Of a stretch of 64,000 nucleotides of DNA, positions 8,787-21,445 are shown in pieces. The DNA is from Muricea muricata (taxonomy: Eukaryota; Cnidaria; Anthozoa; Malacalcyonacea; Plexauridae), in contig OY979716.1 in NCBI GenBank assembly GCA_963855995.1, positions 55,767,907-55,831,906 on the forward strand. The letters run 5' to 3'. A program made the translations under genes and the position numbers. Numbering within the stretch: position 1 is the first letter of the stretch; the number at the start of each line of letters is the position of its first letter. Under the pieces are notes generated by a model. It searched no databases, was not told the origin of the DNA, and was given only the letters and a program-made list of their open reading frames with translations.

Positions 8787-9318
8787 GCTATTATTTTGTA
8801 CTTTTTGCCGCTCTATTCCGTAAAAATACTTTAAACTCGTGCCCGGCTTACTTCTCAAGCGCTATTATTCTCGCCTAGTTTGGGAGAAGTCACGCTTCGG
8901 TTCCCGTACAATCCCATGATTTAGCCTATTCAAAAAGTTTGAAAACGAAGCACGATAAAACTATTTTGTTTCTGGCAAACAAATGTCCACAAACGTGCTA
9001 TTTTCTTCCATCATACATAAAAATTTGATCACGGTTCCATTTGCGGAAATCAGACAACTTGATGTTGATATAGAAGTGTTATACCATATGATTCCTGCAT
9101 TGTTGCAAATGTTCTGGTTGTTCGAAGCGCATTATTGGAAAACATACAAAAGAGAAAATACAGTATGGAACAGGCCTGTAATAAAAAGCAAGACCGATAA
9201 AAGGAAATATACTTGAAACAAAGCATGAAAAAGTTTGACTTTCACATTTGAAACAGCGAAAACTTAATTCTTTTTATTCATCCACACGAAACTACTACTC
9301 AATTCAAAATTACTTCCT

Positions 9319-9391
9319 TGGTCTGTGTGAGGATCGAACTCACGACATTGGCGTTATTAGCACCACGCTCTACCTACTGAGCTAACAGACC
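9319..9391 (-). tRNA. tRNA-Ile-AAT: tRNA-Ile (AAT), unit 6
   Basis: Same as unit 1. Confidence 0.97.
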
Positions 9392-9822
9392 AACCATTTC
9401 AAATGTGTAGATAAAACGTTATTGTTGTAATCCAAGCACTGAAAATTTTCTCTTGTTTCGTATCAATTTCACTCAGTCACAAATTCAAAACGAATTTAAA
9501 TTAGTATGAATCAATTTATGTGTAGACTTCTCGTTTTTGCAGGAGAGCCACTGCATGTGTAATAGTATTAACAGCATGTTTGCCATTTGGTATAATTCAA
9601 ACTATGGTTCTAGTACGATTACCTAATTCTAGAAAAAGTTAAAATTAGCTGGGGAAATCTGTAATGAATTTGTAGACAACCCTTCATCGAAGGTATGACA
9701 ATTACATCATCTTCTAGAACGAATTCTTCTGGAAAAAATTAATTTCTCCAGCACTGGTGAGCAATGTAGTCAATATAAACATTCTCAATAGCAATTTTTA
9801 AAAAAGAACAAGAGGAAGAAAA

Positions 9823-9896
9823 CGTCCCTGGATGGATTTGAACCATCAACCTTTCGGATAACAGCCGAACGCGCTAACCCATTGCGCCACAGAGAC
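9823..9896 (-). tRNA. tRNA-Asn-GTT: tRNA-Asn (GTT), unit 7, A38T
   Basis: Same loop change as units 3 and 6. Confidence 0.95.
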
Positions 9897-10025
9897 TTTC
9901 GCAAGATGTGAAAGTGCAGGTCACGTGCAAGATTAATCAAATGCCTTGCAAGATATGGACATATAGTTTAGACCTCAATGAACTGAAATGCTGGTGTAAC
10001 TAAGCACGTGGTAAAAAAATTTAAG

Positions 10026-10097
10026 TAGCAGAGAGTGGTTTCGATCCACCGACCTCTGGGTTACGGGCCCAGCACGCTTCCACTGCGCCACTCTGCT
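10026..10097 (-). tRNA. tRNA-iMet(CGT variant): Initiator body with CGT anticodon, unit 7
   Basis: CGT copy. It is the only CGT unit whose Asn 5' flank has TTTCGC instead of TTTTG. Confidence 0.93.
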
Positions 10098-10296
10098 TAA
10101 TTTGCTAAATTGCATGCGTGGTTATGCATAAGCTAACTCAAATTAATTAATTAACAAAATAATACGATATTATATTTTCCTTTTATCTAAGAAAATCCTA
10201 TCTCTAAAGTTTCTCGTCTTCTAATTAAGCTTCACCTACCATTTTTTATTCCAAAACACCTGCATTCTTGAGATGAATAGATGTGTGCAGCTTGCT

Positions 10297-10368
10297 GGTT
10301 TCCTGGTGTCATGCTTAGCACTTTTGACTTTTAATCCAAGAATCCAAATTGAAATCTTGGCAGTAAAT
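10297..10368 (+). pseudogene. tRNA-Gln-like relic, unit 7
   Basis: CATGC form. Confidence 0.55.
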
Positions 10369-10900
10369 GCTATTATTTTGTACTTTTTGCCGCTCTATTC
10401 CGTAAAAATACTTTAAACTCGTGCCCGGCTTACTTCTCAAGCGCTATTATTCTCGCCTAGTTTGGGAGAAGTCACGCTTCGGTTCCCGTACAATCCCATG
10501 ATTTAGCCTATTCAAAAAGTTTGAAAACGAAGCACGATTAAACTATTTTGTTTCTGGCAAACAAATGTCCACAAACGTGCTATTTTCTTCCGTCATACAT
10601 AAAAATTTCATCACGGTTCCATTCGCGGAAATCAGATAACTGGATGTTGATATAGAAGTGTTATACCATATGATTCCTGCATTGTTGCAAATGTTCTGGT
10701 TGTTCGAAGCGCATTATTGGAAAACATACAAAAGAGAAAATACAGTATGGAACAGGCCTGTAATAAAAAGCAAGACCGATAAAAGGAAATATACTTGAAA
10801 CAAAGCATGAAAAAGTTTGACTTTCACATTTGAAACAGCGAAAACTTAATGCTTTTTACTCATCCACACGAAACTACTACTCAATTCAAAATTACTTCCT

Positions 10901-10973
10901 TGGTCTGTGTGAGGATCGAACTCAGGACATTGGCGTTATTAGCACCACGCTCTACCTACTGAGCTAACAGACC
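10901..10973 (-). tRNA. tRNA-Ile-AAT: tRNA-Ile (AAT), unit 7, G49C
   Basis: First T-stem pair becomes a C-C mismatch. Confidence 0.92.
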
Positions 10974-11404
10974 AACCATTTCAAATGTGTAGATAAAACG
11001 TTATTGTTGTAATCCAAGCACTGAAAATTTTCTCTTGTTTCGTATCAATTTCACTCAGTCACAAATTCAAAACGAATTTAAATTAGTATCAATCAATTTA
11101 TGTGTAGATTTCTCGTTTTTGCAGGAGAGCCACTGCATGTGTAATAGTATTAACAGCATGTTTGCCATTTGGTATAATTCAAACTATGGTTCCAGTACGA
11201 TTACCTAGTTCTAGAAAAAGTTAAAATTAGCTGGGGAAATCTGTAATGAATTTGTAGACAACCCTTCATCGAAGGTACGACAATTACATCATCTTCTAGA
11301 ACGAATTCTTCTAGAAAAAATTGATTTCTCCAGCACTGGTGAGCAATGTAGTCAATATAAACATTCTCAATAGCAATTTTTAAAAAAGAACAAGAGGAAG
11401 AAAA

Positions 11405-11428
11405 CGTCCCTGGATGGATTTGAACCAT

Positions 11429-11461
<33 letters not shown>

Positions 11462-11478
11462 CATTGCGCCACAGAGAC
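11405..11478 (-). tRNA. tRNA-Asn-GTT: tRNA-Asn (GTT), unit 8
   Basis: Same as unit 1. Confidence 0.97.
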
Positions 11479-11607
11479 TTTTGCAAGATGTGAAAGTGCA
11501 GGTCACGTGCAAGATTAATCAAATGCCTTGCAAGATATGGACATATAGTTTAGACCTCAATGAACTGAAATGCTGGTGTAACTAAGCACGTGGTAAAAAA
11601 ATTTAAG

Positions 11608-11679
11608 TAGCAGAGAGTGGTTTCGATCCACCGACCTCTGGGTTACGGGCCCAGCACGCTTCCACTGCGCCACTCTGCT
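11608..11679 (-). tRNA. tRNA-iMet(CGT variant): Initiator body with CGT anticodon, unit 8
   Basis: CGT copy, otherwise unchanged. The unit belongs to a subtype (8, 9, 12, 25) with GCTTGATTCC after the relic and AAAAAAACCC before Ile. Confidence 0.93.
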
Positions 11680-11878
11680 TAATTTGCTAAATTGCATGCG
11701 TGGTTATGCATAAGCTAACTCAAATTAATTAATTAACAAAATAATACGATATTATATTTTCCTTTTATCTAAGAAAATCCTATCTCTAAAGTTTCTCGTC
11801 TTCTAATTAAGCTTCACCTACCATTTTTTATTCCAAAACACCCGCATTCTTGAGATGAATAGATGTGTGCAGCTTGCT

Positions 11879-11950
11879 GGTTTCCTGGTGTCATGCTTAG
11901 CACTTTTGACTTTTAATCCAAGAATCCAAATTGAAATCTTGGCAGTAAAT
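11879..11950 (+). pseudogene. tRNA-Gln-like relic, unit 8
   Basis: CATGC form. Confidence 0.55.
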
Positions 11951-12482
11951 GCTATTATTTTGTACTTTTTGCCGCTTGATTCCGTAAAAATACTTTAAAC
12001 TCGTGCCCGGCTTACTTCTCAAGCGCTATTATTCTCGCCTAGTTTGGGAGAAGTCACGCTTCGGTTCCCGTACAATCCCATGATTTAGCCTATTCAAAAA
12101 GTTTGAAAACGAAGCACGATTAAACTATTTTGTTTCTGGCAAACAAATGTCCACAAACGTGCTATTTTCTTCCGTCATACATAAAAATTTCATCACGGTT
12201 CCATTTGCGGAAATCAGACAACTTGATGTTGATATAGAAGTGTTATACGATATGATTCCTGCATTGTTGCAAATGTTCTGGTTGTTCGAAGCGCATTATT
12301 GGAAAACATACAAAAGAGAAAATACAGTATGGAACAGGCCTGTAATAAAAAGCAAGACCGATAAAAGGAAATATACTTGAAAAAAACCCTTAAAAAGTTT
12401 GACTTTCACATTTGAAACAGCGAAAACTTAATTCTTTTTATTCATCCACACGAAACTACTACTCAATTCAAAATTACTTCCT

Positions 12483-12555
12483 TGGTCTGTGTGAGGATCG
12501 AACTCACGACATTGGCGTTATTAGCACCACGCTCTACCTACTGAGCTAACAGACC
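12483..12555 (-). tRNA. tRNA-Ile-AAT: tRNA-Ile (AAT), unit 8
   Basis: Same as unit 1. Confidence 0.97.
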
Positions 12556-12986
12556 AACCATTTCAAATGTGTAGATAAAACGTTATTGTTGTAATCCAAG
12601 CACTGAAAATTTTCTCTTGTTTCGTATCAATTTCACTCAGTCACAAATTCAAAACGAATTTAAATTAGTATCAATCAATTTATGTGTAGACTTCTCGTTT
12701 TTGCAGGAGAGCCACTGCATGTGTAATAGTATTAACAGCATGTTTGCCATTTGGTATAATTCAAACTATGGTTCTAGTACGATTACCTAATTCTAGAAAA
12801 AGTTAAAATTAGCTGGGGAAATCTGTAATGAATTTGTAGACAACCCTTCATCGAAGGTACGACAATTACATCATCTTCTAGAACGAATTCTTCTAGAAAA
12901 AATTGATTTCTCCAGCACTGGTGAGCAATGTAGTCAATATAAACATTCTAAATAGCAATTTTTAAAAAAGAACAAGAGGAAGAAAA

Positions 12987-13010
12987 CGTCCCTGGATGGA
13001 TTTGAACCAT

Positions 13011-13043
<33 letters not shown>

Positions 13044-13060
13044 CATTGCGCCACAGAGAC
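12987..13060 (-). tRNA. tRNA-Asn-GTT: tRNA-Asn (GTT), unit 9
   Basis: Same as unit 1. Confidence 0.97.
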
Positions 13061-13189
13061 TTTTGCAAGATGTGAAAGTGCAGGTCACGTGCAAGATTAA
13101 TCAAATGCCTTGCAAGATATGGACATATAGTTTAGACCTCAATGAACTGAAATGCTGGTGTAACTAAGCACGTGGTAAAAAAATTTAAG

Positions 13190-13261
13190 TAGCAGAGAGT
13201 GGTTTCGATCCACCGACCTCTGGGTTACGGGCCCAGCACGCTTCCACTGCGCCACTCTGCT
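13190..13261 (-). tRNA. tRNA-iMet(CGT variant): Initiator body with CGT anticodon, unit 9
   Basis: CGT copy, otherwise unchanged. Confidence 0.93.
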
Positions 13262-13460
13262 TAATTTGCTAAATTGCATGCGTGGTTATGCATAAGCTAA
13301 CTCAAATTAATTAATTAACAAAATAATACGATATTATATTTTCCTTTTATCTAAGAAAATCCTATCTCTAAAGTTTCTCGTCTTCTAATTAAGCTTCACC
13401 TACCATTTTTTATTCCAAAACACCCGCATTCTTGAGATGAATAGATGTGTGCAGCTTGCT

Positions 13461-13532
13461 GGTTTCCTGGTGTCATGCTTAGCACTTTTGACTTTTAATC
13501 CAAGAATCCAAATTGAAATCTTGGCAGTAAAT
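13461..13532 (+). pseudogene. tRNA-Gln-like relic, unit 9
   Basis: CATGC form. Confidence 0.55.
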
Positions 13533-14064
13533 GCTATTATTTTGTACTTTTTGCCGCTTGATTCCGTAAAAATACTTTAAACTCGTGCCCGGCTTACTTC
13601 TCAAGCGCTATTATTCTCGCCTAGTTTGGGAGAAGTCACGCTTCGGTTCCCGTACAATCCCATGATTTAGCCTATTCAAAAAGTTTGAAAACGAAGCACG
13701 ATTAAACTATTTTGTTTCTGGCAAACAAATGTCCACAAACGTGCTATTTTCTTCCGTCATACATAAAAATTTCATCACGGTTCCATTTGCGGAAATCAGA
13801 CAACTTGATGTTGATATAGAAGTGTTATACGATATGATTCCTGCATTGTTGCAAATGTTCTGGTTGTTCGAAGCGCATTATTGGAAAACATACAAAAGAG
13901 AAAATACAGTATGGAACAGGCCTGTAATAAAAAGCAAGACCGATAAAAGGAAATATACTTGAAAAAAACCCTTAAAAAGTTTGACTTTCACATTTGAAAC
14001 AGCGAAAACTTAATTCTTTTTATTCATCGACACGAAACTACTACTCAATTCAAAATTACTTCCT

Positions 14065-14137
14065 TGGTCTGTGTGAGGATCGAACTCACGACATTGGCGT
14101 TATTAGCACCACGCTCTACCTACTGAGCTAACAGACC
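14065..14137 (-). tRNA. tRNA-Ile-AAT: tRNA-Ile (AAT), unit 9
   Basis: Same as unit 1. Confidence 0.97.
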
Positions 14138-14568
14138 AACCATTTCAAATGTGTAGATAAAACGTTATTGTTGTAATCCAAGCACTGAAAATTTTCTCTT
14201 GTTTCGTATCAATTTCACTCAGTCACAAATTCAAAACGAATTTAAATTAGTATCAATCAATTTATGTGTAGACTTCTCGTTTTTGCAGGAGAGCCACTGC
14301 ATGTGTAATAATATTAACAGCATGTTTGCCATTTGGTATAATTCAAACTATGGTTCTAGTACGAGTACCTAATTCTAGAAAAAGTTAAAATTAGCTGGGG
14401 AAATCTGTAATGAATTTGTAGACAACCCTTCATCGAAGGTATGACAATTACATCATCTTCTAAAACGAATTCTTCTAGAAAAAATTAATTTCTCCAGCAC
14501 TGGTGAGCAATGTAGTCAATATAAACATTCTCAATAGCAATTTTTAAAAAAGAACAAGAGGAAGAAAA

Positions 14569-14592
14569 CGTCCCTGGATGGGTTTGAACCAT

Positions 14593-14625
<33 letters not shown>

Positions 14626-14642
14626 CATTGCGCCACAGAGAC
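14569..14642 (-). tRNA. tRNA-Asn-GTT: tRNA-Asn (GTT), unit 10, T60C
   Basis: T-loop reads TTCAAAC; probably neutral. Confidence 0.96.
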
Positions 14643-14771
14643 TTTCGCAAGATGTGAAAGTGCAGGTCACGTGCAAGATTAATCAAATGCCTTGCAAGAT
14701 ATGGACATATAGTTTAGACCTCAATGAATTGAAATGCTGGTGTAACTAAGCACGTGGTAAAAAAATTTAAG

Positions 14772-14843
14772 TAGCAGAGAGTGGTTTCGATCCACCGACC
14801 TCTGGGTTATGGGCCCAGCACGCTTCCAGTGCGCCACTCTGCT
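14772..14843 (-). tRNA. tRNA-iMet-CAT: Initiator tRNA-Met (CAT) with G15C, unit 10
   Basis: The A box reads TGGCGCACTGG; G15, partner of C48, is C. Anticodon CAT and C56 are intact. Confidence 0.9.
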
Positions 14844-15042
14844 TAATTTGCTAAATTGCATGCGTGGTTATGCATAAGCTAACTCAAATTAATTAATTAA
14901 CAAAATAATACGATATTATATTTTCCTTTTATCTAAGAAAATCCTATCTCTAAAGTTTCTCGTCTTCTAACTAAGCTTCACCTACCATTTTTTATTCCAA
15001 AACACCTGCATTCTTGAGATGAATAGATGTGTGCAGCTTGCT

Positions 15043-15114
15043 GGTTTCTTGGTGTCATGCTTAGCACTTTTGACTTTTAATCCAAGAATCCAAATTGAAA
15101 TCTTGGCAGTAAAT
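15043..15114 (+). pseudogene. tRNA-Gln-like relic, unit 10
   Basis: CATGC form; one further change near its 5' end (TTTCTT). Confidence 0.55.
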
Positions 15115-15646
15115 GCTATTATTTTGTACTTTTTGCCGCTCTATTCCGTAAAAATACTTTAAACTCGTGCCCGGCTTACTTCTCAAGCGCTATTATTCTC
15201 GCCTAGTTTGGGAGAAGTCACGCTTCGGTTCCCGTACAATCCCATGATTTAGCCTATTCAAAAAGTTTGAAAACGAAGCACGATAAAACTATTTTGTTTC
15301 TGGCAAACAAATGTCCACAAACGTGCTATTTTCTTCCATCATACATAAAAATTTGATCACGGTTCCATTTGCGGAAATCAGACAACTTGATGTTGATATA
15401 GAAGTGTTATACTATATGATTCCTGCATTGTTGCAAATGTTCTGGTTGTTCGAAGCGCATTATTGGAAAACATACAAAAGAGAAAATACAGTATGGAACA
15501 GGCCTGTAATAAAAAGCAAGACCGATAAAAGGAAATATACTTGAAACAAAGCATGAAAAAGTTTGACTTTCACATTTGAAACAGCGAAAACTTAATTCTT
15601 TTTATTCATCCACACGAAACTACTACTCAATTCAAAATTACTTCCT

Positions 15647-15719
15647 TGGTCTGTGTGAGGATCGAACTCACGACATTGGCGTTATTAGCACCACGCTCTA
15701 CCTACTGAGCTAACAGACC
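15647..15719 (-). tRNA. tRNA-Ile-AAT: tRNA-Ile (AAT), unit 10
   Basis: Same as unit 1. The following spacer has a 3-bp insertion near 15830. Confidence 0.97.
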
Positions 15720-16153
15720 AACCATTTCAAATGTGTAGATAAAACGTTATTGTTGTAATCCAAGCACTGAAAATTTTCTCTTGTTTCGTATCAATTTCAC
15801 TCAGTCACAAATTCAAAACGAATTTAAATTATTAGTATCAATCAATTTATGTGTAGACTTCTCGTTTTTGCAGGAGAGCCACTGCATGTGTAATAGTATT
15901 AACAGCATGTTTGCCATTTGGTATAATTCAAACTATGGTTCCAGTACGATTACCTAATTCTAGAAAAAGTTAAAATTAGCTGGGGAAATCTGTAATGAAT
16001 TTGTAGACAACCCTTCATCGAAGGTACGACAATTACATCATCTTCTAGAACGAATTCTTCTAGAAAAAATTGATTTCTCCAGCACTGGTGAGCAATGTAG
16101 TCAATATAAACATTCTCAATAGCAATTTTTAAAAAAGAACAAGAGGAAGAAAA

Positions 16154-16177
16154 CGTCCCTGGATGGATTTGAACCAT

Positions 16178-16210
<33 letters not shown>

Positions 16211-16227
16211 CATTGCGCCACAGAGAC
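16154..16227 (-). tRNA. tRNA-Asn-GTT: tRNA-Asn (GTT), unit 11
   Basis: Same as unit 1. Confidence 0.97.
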
Positions 16228-16356
16228 TTTTGCAAGATGTGAAAGTGCAGGTCACGTGCAAGATTAATCAAATGCCTTGCAAGATATGGACATATAGTTT
16301 AGACCTCAATGAACTGAAATGCTGGTGTAACTAAGCACGTGGTAAAAAAATTTAAG

Positions 16357-16428
16357 TAGCAGAGAGTGGTTTCGATCCACCGACCTCTGGGTTACGGGCC
16401 CAGCACGCTTCCACTGCGCCACTCTGCT
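16357..16428 (-). tRNA. tRNA-iMet(CGT variant): Initiator body with CGT anticodon, unit 11
   Basis: CGT copy, otherwise unchanged. Confidence 0.93.
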
Positions 16429-16627
16429 TAATTTGCTAAATTGCATGCGTGGTTATGCATAAGCTAACTCAAATTAATTAATTAACAAAATAATACGATA
16501 TTATATTTTCCTTTTATCTAAGAAAATCCTATCTCTAAAGTTTCTCGTCTTCTAATTAAGCTTCACCTACCATTTTTTATTCCAAAACACCTGCATTCTT
16601 GAGATGAATAGATGTGTGCAGCTTGCT

Positions 16628-16699
16628 GGTTTCCTGGTGTCATGCTTAGCACTTTTGACTTTTAATCCAAGAATCCAAATTGAAATCTTGGCAGTAAAT
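16628..16699 (+). pseudogene. tRNA-Gln-like relic, unit 11
   Basis: CATGC form. Confidence 0.55.
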
Positions 16700-17231
16700 G
16701 CTATTATTTTGTACTTTTTGCCGCTCTATTCCGTAAAAATACTTTAAACTCGTGCCCGGCTTACTTCTCAAGCGCTATTATTCTCGCCTAGTTTGGGAGA
16801 AGTCACGCTTCGGTTCCCGTACAATCCCATGATTTAGCCTATTCAAAAAGTTTGAAAACGAAGCACGATTAAACTATTTTGTTTCTGGCAAACAAATGTC
16901 CACAAACGTGCTATTTTCTTCCGTCATACATAAAAATTTCATCACGGTTCCATTCGCGGAAATCAGATAACTGGATGTTGATATAGAAGTGTTATACCAT
17001 ATGATTCCTGCATTGTTGCAAATGTTCTGGTTGTTCGAAGCGCATTATTGGAAAACATACAAAAGAGAAAATACAGTATGGAACAGGCCTGTAATAAAAA
17101 GCAAGACCGATAAAAGGAAATATACTTGAAACAAAGCATGAAAAAGTTTGACTTTCACATTTGAAACAGCGAAAACTTAATGCTTTTTACTCATCCACAC
17201 GAAACTACTACTCAATTCAAAATTACTTCCT

Positions 17232-17304
17232 TGGTCTGTGTGAGGATCGAACTCACGACATTGGCGTTATTAGCACCACGCTCTACCTACTGAGCTAACA
17301 GACC
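17232..17304 (-). tRNA. tRNA-Ile-AAT: tRNA-Ile (AAT), unit 11
   Basis: Same as unit 1. Confidence 0.97.
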
Positions 17305-17735
17305 AACCATTTCAAATGTGTAGATAAAACGTTATTGTTGTAATCCAAGCACTGAAAATTTTCTCTTGTTTCGTATCAATTTCACTCAGTCACAAATTCA
17401 AAACGAATTTAAATTAGTATCAATCAATTTATGTGTAGACTTCTCGTTTTTGCAGGAGAGCCACTGCATGTGTAATAGTATTAACAGCATGTTTGCCATT
17501 TGGTATAATTCAAACTATGGTTCCAGTACGATTACCTAATTCTAGAAAAAGTTAAAATTAGCTGGGGAAATCTGTAATGAATTTGTAGACAACCCTTCAT
17601 CGAAGGTACGACAATTACATCATCTTCTAGAACGAATTCTTCTAGAAAAAATTGATTTCTCCAGCACTGGTGAGCAATGTAGTCAATATAAACATTCTCA
17701 ATAGCAATTTTTAAAAAAGAACAAGAGGAAGAAAA

Positions 17736-17759
17736 CGTCCCTGGATGGATTTGAACCAT

Positions 17760-17792
<33 letters not shown>

Positions 17793-17809
17793 CATTGCGC
17801 CACAGAGAC
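17736..17809 (-). tRNA. tRNA-Asn-GTT: tRNA-Asn (GTT), unit 12
   Basis: Same as unit 1. Confidence 0.97.
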
Positions 17810-17938
17810 TTTTGCAAGATGTGAAAGTGCAGGTCACGTGCAAGATTAATCAAATGCCTTGCAAGATATGGACATATAGTTTAGACCTTAATGAACTGAA
17901 ATGCTGGTGTAACTAAGCACGTGGTAAAAAAATTTAAG

Positions 17939-18010
17939 TAGCAGAGAGTGGTTTCGATCCACCGACCTCTGGGTTACGGGCCCAGCACGCTTCCACTGCG
18001 CCACTCTGCT
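17939..18010 (-). tRNA. tRNA-iMet(CGT variant): Initiator body with CGT anticodon, unit 12
   Basis: CGT copy, otherwise unchanged. Confidence 0.93.
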
Positions 18011-18209
18011 TAATTTGCTAAATTGCATGCGTGGTTATGCATAAGCTAACTCAAATTAATTAATTAACAAAATAATACGATATTATATTTTCCTTTTATC
18101 TAAGAAAATCCTATCTCTAAAGTTTCTCGTCTTCTAATTAAGCTTCACCTACCATTTTTTATTCCAAAACACCCGCATTCTTGAGATGAATAGATGTGTG
18201 CAGCTTGCT

Positions 18210-18281
18210 GGTTTCCTGGTGTCATGCTTAGCACTTTTGACTTTTAATCCAAGAATCCAAATTGAAATCTTGGCAGTAAAT
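18210..18281 (+). pseudogene. tRNA-Gln-like relic, unit 12
   Basis: CATGC form. Confidence 0.55.
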
Positions 18282-18813
18282 GCTATTATTTTGTACTTTT
18301 TGCCGCTTGATTCCGTAAAAATACTTTAAACTCGTGCCCGGCTTACTTCTCAAGCGCTATTATTCTCGCCTAGTTTGGGAGAAGTCACGCTTCGGTTCCC
18401 GTACAATCCCATGATTTAGCCTATTCAAAAAGTTTGAAAACGAAGCACGATTAAACTATTTTGTTTCTGGCAAACAAATGTCCACAAACGTGCTATTTTC
18501 TTCCGTCATACATAAAAATTTCATCACGGTTCCATTTGCGGAAATCAGACAACTTGATGTTGATATAGAAGTGTTATACGATATGATTCCTGCATTGTTG
18601 CAAATGTTCTGGTTGTTCGAAGCGCATTATTGGAAAACATACAAAAGAGAAAATACAGTATGGAACAGGCCTGTAATAAAAAGCAAGACCGATAAAAGGA
18701 AATATACTTGAAAAAAACCCTTAAAAAGTTTGACTTTCACATTTGAAACAGCGAAAACTTAATTCTTTTTATTCATCCACACGAAACTACTACTCAATTC
18801 AAAATTACTTCCT

Positions 18814-18886
18814 TGGTCTGTGTGAGGATCGAACTCACAACATTGGCGTTATTAGCACCACGCTCTACCAACTGAGCTAACAGACC
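18814..18886 (-). tRNA. tRNA-Ile-AAT: tRNA-Ile (AAT), unit 12
   Basis: D-loop has the more usual AGTTGG (A17 to T) and C48 is T. The same pair of changes recurs only in unit 25. Confidence 0.96.
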
Positions 18887-19317
18887 AACCATTTCAAATG
18901 TGTAGATAAAACGTTATTGTTGTAATCCAAGCACTGAAAATTTTCTCTTGTTTCGTATCAATTTCACTCAGTCACAAATTCAAAACGAATTTAAATTAGT
19001 ATCAATCAATTTATGTGTAGACTTCTCGTTTTTGCAGGAGAGCCACTGCATGTGTAATAGTATTAACAGCATGTTTGCCATTTGGTATAATTCAAACTAT
19101 GGTTCCAGTACGATTACCTAATTCTAGAAAAAGTTAAAATTAGCTGGGGAAATCTGTAATGAATTTGTAGACAACCCTTCATCGAAGGTACAACAATTAC
19201 ATCATCTTCTAGAACGAATTCTTCTAGAAAAAATTGATTTCTCCAGCACTGGTGAGCAATGTAGTCAATATAAACATTCTCAATAGCAATTTTTAAAAAA
19301 GAAAAAGAGGAAGAAAA

Positions 19318-19341
19318 CGTCCCTGGATGGATTTGAACCAT

Positions 19342-19374
<33 letters not shown>

Positions 19375-19391
19375 CATTGCGCCACAGAGAC
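19318..19391 (-). tRNA. tRNA-Asn-GTT: tRNA-Asn (GTT), unit 13
   Basis: Same as unit 1. Confidence 0.97.
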
Positions 19392-19520
19392 TTTCGCAAG
19401 ATGTGAAAGTGCAGGTCACGTGCAAGATTAATCAAATGCCTTGCAAGATATGGACATATAGTTTAGACCTCAATGAACTGAAATGCTGGTGTAACTAAGC
19501 ACGTGGTAAAAAAATTTAAG

Positions 19521-19592
19521 TAGCAGAGAGTGGTTTCAATCCACCGACCTCTGGGTTATGGGCCCAGCACGCTTCCACTGCGCCACTCTGCT
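19521..19592 (-). tRNA. tRNA-iMet-CAT: Initiator tRNA-Met (CAT) with C56T, unit 13
   Basis: C56T copy. Confidence 0.85.
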
Positions 19593-19791
19593 TAATTTGC
19601 TAAATTGCATGCGTGGTTATGCATAAGCTAACTCAAATTAATTAATTAACAAAATAATACGATATTATATTTTCCTTTTATCTAAGAAAATCCTATCTCT
19701 AAAGTTTCTCGTCTTCTAATTAAGCTTCACCTACCATTTTTTATTCCAAAACACCTGCATTCTTGAGATGAATAGATGTGTGCAGCTTGCT

Positions 19792-19863
19792 GGTTTCCTG
19801 GTGTCATGGTTAGCACTTTTGACTTTTAATCCAAGAATCCAAATTGAAATCTTGGCAGTAAAT
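19792..19863 (+). pseudogene. tRNA-Gln-like relic, unit 13
   Basis: CATGG form. Confidence 0.55.
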
Positions 19864-20395
19864 GCTATTATTTTGTACTTTTTGCCGCTCTATTCCGTAA
19901 AAATACTTTAAACTCGTGCCCGGCTTACTTCTCAAGCGCTATTATTCTCGCCTAGTTTGGGAGAAGTCACGCTTCGGTTCCCGTACAATCACATGATTTA
20001 GCCTATTCAAAAAGTTTGAAAACGAAGCACGATTAAACTATTTTGTTTCTGGCAAACAAATGTCCACAAACGTGCTATTTTCTTCCGTCATACATAAAAA
20101 TTTCATCACGGTTCCATTCGCGGAAATCAGATAACTTGATGTTGATATAGAAGTGTTATACCATATGATTCCTGCATTGTTGCAAATGTTCTGGTTGTTC
20201 GAAGCGCATTATTGGAAAACATACAAAAGAGAAAATACAGTATGGAACAGGCCTGTAATAAAAAGCAAGACCGATAAAAGGAAATATACTTGAAACAAAG
20301 CATGAAAAAGTTTGACTTTCACATTTGAAACAGCGAAAACTTAATTCTTTTTATTCATCCACACGAAACTACTACTCAATTCAAAATTACTTCCT

Positions 20396-20468
20396 TGGTC
20401 TGTGTGAGGATCGAACTCACGACTTTGGCGTTATTAGCACCACGCTCTACCTACTGAGCTAACAGACC
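20396..20468 (-). tRNA. tRNA-Ile-AAT: tRNA-Ile (AAT), unit 13
   Basis: Variable loop T45 changed to A, a marker shared by units 13-18. Confidence 0.97.
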
Positions 20469-20899
20469 AACCATTTCAAATGTGTAGATAAAACGTTATT
20501 GTTGTAATCCAAGCACTGAAAATTTTCTCTTGTTTCGTATCAATTTCACTCAGTCACAAATTCAAAACGAATTTAAATTAGTATCAATCAATTTATGTGT
20601 AGACTTCTCGTTTTTGCAGGAGAGCCACTGCATGTGTAATAGTATTAACAGCATGTTTGCCATTTGGTATAATTCAAACTATGGTTCCAGTACGATTACC
20701 TAATTCTAGAAAAAGTTAAAATTAGCTGGGGAAATCTGTAATGAATTTGTAGACAACCCTTCATCGAAGGTACGACAATTACATCATCTTCTAGAACGAA
20801 TTCTTCTAGAAAAAATTGATTTCTCCAGCACTGGTGAGCAATGTAGTCAATATAAACATTCTCAATAGCAATTTTTAAAAAAGAAATAGAGGAAGAAAA

Positions 20900-20923
20900 C
20901 GTCCCTGGATGGATTTGAACCAT

Positions 20924-20956
<33 letters not shown>

Positions 20957-20973
20957 CATTGCGCCACAGAGAC
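20900..20973 (-). tRNA. tRNA-Asn-GTT: tRNA-Asn (GTT), unit 14
   Basis: Same as unit 1. Confidence 0.97.
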
Positions 20974-21102
20974 TTTCGCAAGATGTGAAAGTGCAGGTCA
21001 CGTGCAAGATTAATCAAATGCCTTGCAAGATATGGACATATAGTTTAGACCTCAATGAACTGAAATGCTGGTGTAACTAAGCACGTGGTAAAAAAATTTG
21101 AG

Positions 21103-21174
21103 TAGCAGAGAGTGGTTTCGATCCACCGACCTCTGGGTTATGGGCCCAGCACGCTTCCACTGCGCCACTCTGCT
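21103..21174 (-). tRNA. tRNA-iMet-CAT: Initiator tRNA-Met (CAT), unit 14
   Basis: Clean CAT copy, the only one between units 5 and 30. Confidence 0.97.
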
Positions 21175-21373
21175 TAATTTGCTAAATTGCATGCGTGGTT
21201 ATGCATAAGCTAACTCAAATTAATTAATTAACAAAATAATACGATATTATATTTTCCTTTTATCTAAGAAAATCCTATCTCTAAAGTTTCTCGTCTTCTA
21301 ATTAAGCTTCACCTACCATTTTTTATTCCAAAACACCTGCATTCTTGAGATGAATAGATGTGTGCAGCTTGCT

Positions 21374-21445
21374 GGTTTCCTGGTGTCATGCTTAGCACTT
21401 TTGACTTTTAATCCAAGAATCCAAATTGAAATCTTGGCAGTAAAT
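21374..21445 (+). pseudogene. tRNA-Gln-like relic, unit 14
   Basis: CATGC form. Confidence 0.55.
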
